Source: an uncultured Eubacteriales bacterium
GTDB lineage: Bacteria > Bacillota_A > Clostridia > Christensenellales > Aristaeellaceae
NCBI GenBank assembly: GCA_900313545.1
Contig: OMRS01000055.1
Span: forward strand, 1 to 17,443
Reading direction: 5' to 3'
Length of the DNA stretch: 17,443 nt
A program made the translations under genes and the position numbers. The notes beneath the pieces are model-generated. The model saw only the letters and a program-made list of their open reading frames with translations, was not told where the DNA came from and ran no database searches. The first letter of the stretch is position 1. Every line of letters begins with the position of its first letter. Positions 1 through 6,275 of this stretch are shown one piece after another.

Positions 1-1803
1 AATCGCTTCAAGCAGTGGATCATCCAGGGAGCGGCCGTTCTGGCCGTTCTGACCGGAGCCGTGTGCTACGGATACGGTTATGCCGTGTGCCACGGGATGC
101 GACTGTCCTCCCTCGTGCGCGCCCTCCTGGCCATGTGCCGCATGTTTGCGGGGGTCAATGACCTGCAGAGCATTGCATCGGCCCCGCTCATGGCCCGTCC
201 CTGGATGCAGACGCTGTTCTGGGCCGGACATTTCATGGCCTTTTACGTCACCGCCAGCGCCGCCATCGCGACCCTGGGCGAGCAGCTGCTGCGCCAGATT
301 CGGGTGACGCTGCTCAGAAGGGGGACGCTGCTGCTCATCTACGGCATCAACGCCCGGTCCGTGGCCTATGGACGGCGCCTTGCCCGGGACAGGGACCACG
401 CCGTGGTCTTTGTGGATCAGGAGGACGGCGGGGCCTTTGAGGAGAGCATCCGCGCCTTCGGGGCCGTGGCGGACAGGGGCCCGGAGGCCATCCGGGGCAG
501 CCGGCGCTTTTTGAGGCGCCTCAACATGGAGCCCGGGAGCCGGAAGATGGAGGTGGCTGCCCTGCACATGGATGGAAGGCGGAATCTGGCCTATGCCCGT
601 GACCTGCTGGAATCCATGACGGCGGAGGGCATCAGGCCCTCCCAGATCCGCCTTGTGGCCGCGGGCACCGGCGATGAGGTGGCGGCGCTCCAGTCCATGG
701 GCGGCAAGGGCTACGGCAGCGTGTACGCCTTTGATGACTATACGCTGACCGCCCGCCTGATGCTTCGGGACCATCCGCCCTGCAACCTGATCTCCTTTGA
801 TGAAAACGGACGGGCGCGGGAAGACCTGCATGTGGTGATCCTGGGCTTTGGCTGCATGGGCCGGGCACTGCTGTCCCAGCTGGTTGTCAACGGCCAGTTC
901 TGCGGCAGCGCCTTCCGGGCGGACATCTTTGACCCCGCAGCCCAGGCGGGCTTTTTGTACGGGCACCCCATGATGCGGACCTACGATATCCGTTTCCACA
1001 ATGTGAGCGGGGCGTCTGAGGAGTTTTACAGGTTTCTGGACAAATACAGGGGAAGCATCCGGCTGATCTGCCTGTGCACCGGCACCCAGGAAAAGAACCG
1101 GGAAATGGCGGGGGACATCACCCGCTGGTATCACTGGGGCGAAATGCCGCCCCTCATCCTGCACGCCACCCGGGAGCGCTATTTCTGGATCGATGAATCG
1201 CGAAGGGAAATGCGCTCCCCCCACTTCTTTGACCGGGACGGCCTGGACCTGGAGGAAATGGACGCCATGGCCATGCAGGTCAACCACGTCTACTGTCAGG
1301 AGATGGGGTCCGTCGATGATGCCAGCAGCGAATGGGAACGCTGCGACTATGCCAGCCGCCAGGCCAGCCGCGCCAGCGCGGACTTCTATCCGGCCATGCT
1401 GCGCGCCGCCGGCAGGACGGCTTCGCAGGTGCTTTCGGGCCAGTGGCCGCCGCAGGGCGCCATGCTGGAGAACCTGTCCGTCACCGAGCACCTGAGATGG
1501 TGCGCCTGTCAGGTGGTGGAGGGGTATTCCCCCATGCCCCGGGAGGTGTGGGAGGAGCGCGCCGCGCGCTACAGGGAGCAGCTCTCCCGCGGGGAGAAGC
1601 CGTCCCTGCGCATCGGGAAGGATCCCGAAAGGCGCCTGCAGGCGTGCCTGATCCCCTGGGAGGACCTGGATGAGCTGTCCCGCCGGGAAAACGAGGTGAC
1701 CGGCGGGCATGTGGATTACCGGCAGATGGACCGCAACAACGTGATCATGCTCTCCCGGGTCCTCATGGCCCGGAAGGGCAGGGAGAAGCCAGCAGATGAG
1801 TGA
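1..1803 (+). CDS. Membrane protein with two TrkA-N/RCK-like Rossmann domains and a C-terminal RyR-like domain (5' end outside window)
   Basis: The frame is open from base 1, so the start lies upstream; 600 codons are visible. Numbering by visible codon, two hydrophobic segments (about 6-29 and 70-92) form a two-span membrane unit. A first Rossmann-like domain begins near codon 110 (LLIYGINARS, a G-x-N-x-x-S turn followed by VVFVDQED), and a second near 276 (VVILGFGCMG, a G-x-G-x-x-G turn). The C-terminus (about 489-590) has the pattern of a prokaryotic RyR repeat: ENLSVTEHLRW with His497 and Trp500, then LIPWEDLDE near 550. This layout recalls RCK-gated potassium channels, but the loop between the two spans has no TxGYG-like filter, so ion conduction is unproven. 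The stop overlaps the TIR gene start by 8 bp, implying co-translation. Alternative: a non-channel NAD-sensing membrane regulator. Domain calls are by eye; Rossmann folds are good, RyR moderate. Confidence 0.72.
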   Translation, partial: NRFKQWIIQGAAVLAVLTGAVCYGYGYAVCHGMRLSSLVRALLAMCRMFAGVNDLQSIASAPLMARPWMQTLFWAGHFMAFYVTASAAIATLGEQLLRQIRVTLLRRGTLLLIYGINARSVAYGRRLARDRDHAVVFVDQEDGGAFEESIRAFGAVADRGPEAIRGSRRFLRRLNMEPGSRKMEVAALHMDGRRNLAYARDLLESMTAEGIRPSQIRLVAAGTGDEVAALQSMGGKGYGSVYAFDDYTLTARLMLRDHPPCNLISFDENGRAREDLHVVILGFGCMGRALLSQLVVNGQFCGSAFRADIFDPAAQAGFLYGHPMMRTYDIRFHNVSGASEEFYRFLDKYRGSIRLICLCTGTQEKNREMAGDITRWYHWGEMPPLILHATRERYFWIDESRREMRSPHFFDRDGLDLEEMDAMAMQVNHVYCQEMGSVDDASSEWERCDYASRQASRASADFYPAMLRAAGRTASQVLSGQWPPQGAMLENLSVTEHLRWCACQVVEGYSPMPREVWEERAARYREQLSRGEKPSLRIGKDPERRLQACLIPWEDLDELSRRENEVTGGHVDYRQMDRNNVIMLSRVLMARKGREKPADE

Positions 1804-3244
1804 GTTTGTCTACGATGCGTTTATCAGCTACAGCCACCGGGACATGGCCTGGGCAAAATGGCTGCAGCACCGGCTGGAGACCTTCCATGTCCCCCGGGAG
1901 ATTGCGGGGGAGAGGATGGGCAGACGGCGCCTGAGGGTGTTCAGGGACCAGACGGACCTGGCCGGCGCGGAGCTGCAGGCGTCCCTCAACCGGGAGCTGG
2001 AAAAATCCCGGTTCCTGGTGGTGATCTGCTCCCCTGCAAGCGCGGCGTCCCGGTGGGTGGACGAGGAGATCCGCACCTTCCGCCGCCTCGGGCGCAGGGA
2101 CCGGATCATCCCCTTCATCGTCTCCGGCGAGCCCATGAGCGATCAGCCGGAGCTGGAGTGCTTTCCTCCCTGTCTGCGTACCGGGGAAGAGGAGGATGAC
2201 CCCCTGGGGGTCAACATCCAGGAGATCGGGCGCGGCAAGGCGTTGCTCAAGCTGGTCTCCGTGCTGCTGGAGGTGCGCTTCAACCGCCTGGTGGACCGGG
2301 AAAAACAGCGCCGGCGGCGTACGCTGCTGGTGATCTGCGCCCTGTGCACGGTGACCCTCGCGGTGACCGGCACCCTTCTGGCCAGCAACATCTCCATCTC
2401 CCGCAGCAACCGCAGGATGAAGTTTGACATCTACGGCGCTGCTCTGGTGGCCCTGGCCCGAAAGGAGTCCATGGAGCAGGAGGAGGTGGAGTTCCTGGAG
2501 GATTCGGCGGAGGAGGGAAACGTTGAGGCCATCCTGATGCTGGCGGACTGCTACCTGCGGGGCTGGGGCGTCGGGGTGGACCCCGAAAAGGCGTTCATGT
2601 GGTACGGACGGGCCGCGGAGGCGGGAAACCCCCAGGGAATGATCGGACTGGCCAACTGCTACCTCTCCGGAGTGGGGACGCAGGAGGATCCGGAGAAGGT
2701 CTTTGAATGGAACCTGAAGGCCGCCCGGGCCGGAGATCCCGCGGGCATGGTGAACGTGGCCGCCTGTTATGAGGACGGCTACGGCACTGCGCCAGGCGGC
2801 CGGGACGCCCTGCGCTGGTACCAGAAGGCGGCCAGGCGGCGGTATGATCTGGGTATGTTTCACCTGGCGAGATGCTGTACCCAGGGCATCGGCATGCCCC
2901 CCAACAACTATGCCGCCTTCCTGTGGATGCGGGAGCTGGCCCGGGACGGGAACCTGGATGCCATGTACAACGTGGGCCTCATGTACCAGTACGGATACGG
3001 CACGGGGGAGGATCCCCGGGAGGCCTACGGGTGGTACAGAAAGGCGGCGGACGCGGGATCCCCGGAGGCCATGCGCATGACGGGGTGGTGCGTCGAGCAC
3101 GGCTACGGCATTGACAGTGTCCCCCTGGAGTGGTACCTGCGCGCCGCGCAGGCCGGGGATGCCGAGGCCCTGGGCGAGGTGGAGCGTCTCATGGGGACGG
3201 CCACGGCGCAGGAGGCCGCGCGCGCAATTGAGGAAACCCCGTGA
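1796..3244 (+). CDS. TIR domain - single transmembrane helix - Sel1-repeat protein
   Basis: This 482-residue protein starts with a TIR domain (about 4-150): YDAFISYSHRD as box 1, the RDQTDLAGAEL loop as box 2, then VVICSPASAASRWVDEEI. Aligning the last motif to S-x2-YA-x-S-x-W-x3-E of NAD-cleaving TIRs puts the catalytic glutamate at Glu91, so NADase activity is plausible. A basic stretch (REKQRRRR, about 168-175) precedes one hydrophobic helix (176-198). The rest, about 225-475, is six to seven Sel1-like repeats (A-x-x-W-Y-x-x-A-A-x-x-G, A-x-x-x-L-x-x-x-Y-x-x-G-x-G), which usually bind other proteins. The positive-inside rule places TIR in the cytoplasm and Sel1 outside. The ATG at 1796 overlaps the upstream RyR/TrkA-like gene by 8 bp, with a GGGAG-type site about 10 bases upstream, so the two are probably translated together. 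Role in defence or signalling is inference. Confidence 0.85.
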   Translation: MSEFVYDAFISYSHRDMAWAKWLQHRLETFHVPREIAGERMGRRRLRVFRDQTDLAGAELQASLNRELEKSRFLVVICSPASAASRWVDEEIRTFRRLGRRDRIIPFIVSGEPMSDQPELECFPPCLRTGEEEDDPLGVNIQEIGRGKALLKLVSVLLEVRFNRLVDREKQRRRRTLLVICALCTVTLAVTGTLLASNISISRSNRRMKFDIYGAALVALARKESMEQEEVEFLEDSAEEGNVEAILMLADCYLRGWGVGVDPEKAFMWYGRAAEAGNPQGMIGLANCYLSGVGTQEDPEKVFEWNLKAARAGDPAGMVNVAACYEDGYGTAPGGRDALRWYQKAARRRYDLGMFHLARCCTQGIGMPPNNYAAFLWMRELARDGNLDAMYNVGLMYQYGYGTGEDPREAYGWYRKAADAGSPEAMRMTGWCVEHGYGIDSVPLEWYLRAAQAGDAEALGEVERLMGTATAQEAARAIEETP

Positions 3245-3256
3245 TGCTGTTACAAT
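3228..3256 (+). promoter_or_regulatory. Sigma-A-like promoter for dapF, inside the 3' end of the TIR gene
   Basis: TTGAGG (3228-3233), a 17-base spacer and TACAAT (3251-3256) match the housekeeping promoter consensus closely. Transcription would start near 3263, about 25 bases before dapF. The -35 box lies within the last codons of the TIR gene, so dapF and its followers need not depend on the upstream module. Confidence 0.6.
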
Positions 3257-3287
3257 ACGCATATCCGGCTTGAATAAGGAGAAGATC

Positions 3288-4130
3288 ATGAAGTTTACCA
3301 AGATGCACGGCTGCGGGAACGATTACCTGTATGTCAACTGTTTCAGGGAACAGGTGGAGCAGCCCCGGGAGGTGGCCAGAAAGCTGAGCGAGCGCCACTT
3401 CGGCGCAGGCAGCGACGGCCTGGTGCTCATCTGTCCGTCCGAACGGGCGGATCTGAGGATGATCATGTACAATGCGGACGGCTCCAGGGGGGACATGTGC
3501 GGCAATGCCAGCCGCTGTATCGGGAAGTACGCCTATGAGCGGGGGCTTGTGCGCAGCACGGAAATGACCCTGGAGACGGATTCGGGCATCCGTTCCCTCC
3601 GCCTGCAGGTGGAGGGCGGCAGAGTGACCTGCGTGACGGTGGACATGGGCATTCCGGAGACGGACTGCGCCCGTGTCCCCTGCCTGCTCGGGCAGGGAGT
3701 GGTCCTGGAGGCCCCCGTGAGGGTGGAGGGGCGCACCTTTGGCGTCACTCCGGTGAACACGGGAAATCCCCACGGGGTCATCTTCATGGAGGAATCCGTG
3801 GAGGACTTCCCCCTTTCGCACTTCGGCCCGCTGCTGGAAACCCATCCGGCGTTCCCCAGAAAGGCCAACATCGAGTTTGTCAACGTCCTGGAGAGGGGAA
3901 AGCTGCGCATGCGGGTCTGGGAGCGGGGCAGCGGGGTGACCCTGGCCTGCGGCACCGGGGCCTGCGCGGCCCTGTGCGCGGGCGTGCTTCTGGGGCGCTG
4001 CGACAGACGGGCCCATGTGCAGCTGGACGGCGGGGTGCTGGAGATCTCCTGGGACGAGGAGAGCGGACATGTGCTGATGAGCGGCCCGGCGGCCTTCGTC
4101 TATGAGGGAAACTGGCCGCTGGAAGAATGA
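3288..4130 (+). CDS. dapF: Diaminopimelate epimerase
   Basis: DapF interconverts LL- and meso-diaminopimelate, the last step before lysine and the source of meso-DAP for peptidoglycan; it is a cytoplasmic, cofactor-free two-cysteine racemase. The 280-residue length is typical. Both halves of the active site are visible: Cys71 in NADGSRGDMCGNASRC and Cys221 in GSGVTLACGTGACAA; the N-terminal MHGCGNDYLYV and the GNPHGVIF motif also fit. The ATG at 3288 is chosen because AAGGAG sits 6 bases upstream and the family begins with M-x-F-x-K-M-H-G; the longer in-frame extension overlaps the TIR gene and is not family-like. The stop overlaps the MATE gene start (ATGA), so the two are translationally coupled. 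Confidence 0.97.
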   Translation: MKFTKMHGCGNDYLYVNCFREQVEQPREVARKLSERHFGAGSDGLVLICPSERADLRMIMYNADGSRGDMCGNASRCIGKYAYERGLVRSTEMTLETDSGIRSLRLQVEGGRVTCVTVDMGIPETDCARVPCLLGQGVVLEAPVRVEGRTFGVTPVNTGNPHGVIFMEESVEDFPLSHFGPLLETHPAFPRKANIEFVNVLERGKLRMRVWERGSGVTLACGTGACAALCAGVLLGRCDRRAHVQLDGGVLEISWDEESGHVLMSGPAAFVYEGNWPLEE

Positions 4131-5512
4131 GCCGCCGCGCCCGCTCCCGGGACATGACCCGGGGAGAACCGGCCATGCTGATTCTCCGCTTCGGCATTCC
4201 GGTGCTCTTTGGAAGCGTGTTTCAGCAGCTGTACATTCTGGTTGACGCGCTGGTCATCGGGCAGGCGGAGGGCGTGCTTGCCCTGACGGCGGTTTCGGCA
4301 TCCAGCTGGATCGTCTGGGCGGTGGAACACATGTGCCTGGGCATGACCCAGGGATTCAGCGTCCAGGTGGCCCAGGACTTTGGAGCCGGCAGGGCGGACA
4401 GACTGCACCGGACGATTGCAAGGTCCGTGGTGCTTTCCGTCTGCATTGCCGTGGTGATGACCGTTCTTCCGCTGTGGCTGCTGACGCCCTCCCTCCGGCT
4501 GATGCAGATGCCTCCGGAGGTGCTCCCCATGACACAGGTCTATCTGAGGGTGATCCTCTCCGGCGTGCCCCTTCATGTGGGCACGTGCCTGTGCTCCGGG
4601 ATCCTGAGCGCCATGGGCAACAGCCGTACGCCCTTCCGGGCGCTGGCGGTTTCGTCCCTGGCCAATGTGGCGGGGGATCTGCTGCTGGTGGGCGTGATGC
4701 ACATGGGCGTGGGGGGAGCGGCCCTGTGTACGGTGCTTTCCAAGGGGATTTCCCTGGCGGTCTGCCTGGGGGCGCTGCTCCGGTCGGGGGTGCTCGGCCT
4801 GCGGCGCAGCGACCTGCGCCTTGACAGGGAAAGCCTGCGCCTGCTGCGCCTGGGCATTCCCATGGCGCTGAGCAACCTGACGGTGGCCGTGAGCGGCATG
4901 GTGCTCCAGCGCATGGCCAACAGCTTCGGCGTGATCGCCGCGGCGGGCTACAACACCGCCTCGACGCTCCAGAGCCCCCTGGAGGAGACGGGCATGGCCA
5001 TCGGGCACGCCGCAGGCACCTTTGCGGGACAGAACACCGGAGCGAACCTGCCCCGCCGCGTCCGGGACGGCGTCCGCAAAGCCGGATGGATGGCCGCGGG
5101 GACCGGCGTGCTGCTGGGACTGCTGGTGGCTGCAAACGCCCGCGGCATCCTGTCCCTGTTCGTGCATGCGGAGCCGCAGATGGAAGAGGCGGTCCTGGAT
5201 GGCGCGACCCGTTTCCTTTACTATATCTGCGCTGGCCTGCCCGTGCTGTACCTTCTGTTTGTGCTGCGCCATTCCCTTCAGGGGATGGGCAATACCCGGG
5301 TCCCCTTCCTGACCGGGGTGGTGGAGCTGGTGGCGCGCATCTCCCTGGGGCTGCTGCTGCCCCCCCTGATGGGAATCTCGGGCGTGTATGTGGCGGAGGT
5401 TTCCGCCTGGATTGCGGACACGCTGCTGCTGGCGGCGGGGTACCGGAAGACCCTGTCAGTACTGGAACGAACCGGCCGGGAAACAACGGAGGCCGGAGAA
5501 TGGAGGAAATGA
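4127..5512 (+). CDS. MATE family efflux transporter
   Basis: A 461-residue polytopic membrane protein with about twelve hydrophobic segments, the usual MATE size. The N-terminus (TRGEPAMLILRFGIPVLFGSVFQQLYILVDALVIGQ in outline) and the second-half counterpart (LLRLGIPMALSNLTVAVSGMVLQRMANSFG in outline) show the internal twofold repeat of the family. MATE proteins export cationic drugs or metabolites in exchange for Na+ or H+; the substrate here cannot be told. The start codon is part of an ATGA overlap with dapF, and the stop is 2 bases before the next gene's start, so it is the middle gene of a three-gene transcription unit. Confidence 0.93.
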   Translation: MSRRARSRDMTRGEPAMLILRFGIPVLFGSVFQQLYILVDALVIGQAEGVLALTAVSASSWIVWAVEHMCLGMTQGFSVQVAQDFGAGRADRLHRTIARSVVLSVCIAVVMTVLPLWLLTPSLRLMQMPPEVLPMTQVYLRVILSGVPLHVGTCLCSGILSAMGNSRTPFRALAVSSLANVAGDLLLVGVMHMGVGGAALCTVLSKGISLAVCLGALLRSGVLGLRRSDLRLDRESLRLLRLGIPMALSNLTVAVSGMVLQRMANSFGVIAAAGYNTASTLQSPLEETGMAIGHAAGTFAGQNTGANLPRRVRDGVRKAGWMAAGTGVLLGLLVAANARGILSLFVHAEPQMEEAVLDGATRFLYYICAGLPVLYLLFVLRHSLQGMGNTRVPFLTGVVELVARISLGLLLPPLMGISGVYVAEVSAWIADTLLLAAGYRKTLSVLERTGRETTEAGEWRK

Positions 5513-5514
5513 AA

Positions 5515-6147
5515 ATGAAAAAAATCGGGTGCGCTCTGCTTGTCTGCTGCCTTGCGGCGCTGTCGGCGCTTGCCTGCGCCAAGACGCTCTCCCCGCTGGA
5601 ACTGACCGGGGACCTGTTTTCCCTGACGGAAGGCAACTACTTTGCCCGACTGTCGGACCTTGACAGGATCTACAGCGGCGGGACCTTTACCGCCAGGCTG
5701 TATGTCCAGGATATCTACGATGCGGACGCCGTCCGCTCGCTGGCCCCCGGGGACACCCTGAAAGTGGCGGGAAAAAGCTTCACCGTCAAGAGCGTCAGCC
5801 CTGTGGACAACGGGGTCGAAGTCATTCCCCGGGAGGACTTTGGCGGATACATTGTCATGGTCCAGGTGGCCGCGGACCAGGCCGTGGCCATGGTCAATGA
5901 CTGCATCATCAGCTCCCCGGTGGGCGAGATCCGCGTCATGATGCCCCTGCACAATGACTTCGTGTTTACCGAGGATGGGGATGGCGAGGAAGTAGTCAGC
6001 CTGAACCAGGACCAGTTCGCGGCCATGGTGGACCGCGACAAAAGGTATACGGGATTCACCGAGTACAACACCACCCTGCGCCTGAAGGACGGGATGGTGG
6101 TGGCCATCCGGCACCAGCCCTACCCGGAAGAGCTGGACATGGACTGA
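5515..6147 (+). CDS. Small exported protein of unknown function
   Basis: I do not recognise the family. The 210-residue product opens with a classical signal peptide: basic MKK, a hydrophobic run to about residue 20, and an A-C-A cleavage site after residue 22. The cysteine at 21 does not sit in a good lipobox, so secretion or wall release is likelier than lipidation. The mature part is acidic and mostly beta-like, with a SLAPGDTLKVAGKSFTVKSV segment and a C-terminal EYNTTLRLKDGMVVAIRHQ strand-rich part. The ATG at 5515 is preferred because GGAGG (5502-5506) lies 8 bases upstream. ATG 5500 also has a GGAGG (5488-5492, 7 bases) and would add five residues. It is the last gene of the dapF-MATE unit. 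Confidence 0.75.
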   Translation: MKKIGCALLVCCLAALSALACAKTLSPLELTGDLFSLTEGNYFARLSDLDRIYSGGTFTARLYVQDIYDADAVRSLAPGDTLKVAGKSFTVKSVSPVDNGVEVIPREDFGGYIVMVQVAADQAVAMVNDCIISSPVGEIRVMMPLHNDFVFTEDGDGEEVVSLNQDQFAAMVDRDKRYTGFTEYNTTLRLKDGMVVAIRHQPYPEELDMD

Positions 6148-6236
6148 GGAGGAGCACGCTCCGGCTTCAGCGGGCGGAACCTCCGGGATTTGGATAAAAA
6201 GTCAGGAAAATGATATGCTTTTTCTTTCATTTCGCG

Positions 6237-6242
6237 TATAAT
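6237..6242 (+). promoter_or_regulatory. -10 element (TATAAT) ahead of the EAL gene
   Basis: A perfect TATAAT lies in an A+T-rich gap 34 bases upstream of the start codon. No good TTGACA-like box sits at 16-18 bases upstream (6213-6220 reads ATATGCTT), so the promoter may need an activator or be weak. Confidence 0.45.
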
Positions 6243-6275
6243 GCCGTATTAATGGACTGATGTGGAGGTGTGAGC

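Noticed and set aside
1763..3301. Long - strand open frame (512 codons) opposite the TIR gene
   Set aside because: It mirrors a clear TIR/Sel1 gene, has low-complexity His/Pro/Gln-rich sequence typical of antisense frames in G+C-rich DNA, and no ribosome site. The same applies to the - strand frames over dapF, the MATE gene, the EAL gene and metK.
4100..5272. 390-codon - strand frame opposite the MATE gene
   Set aside because: Gln/His/Arg-rich antisense shadow; the + strand reading is an unmistakable transporter in operon with dapF.
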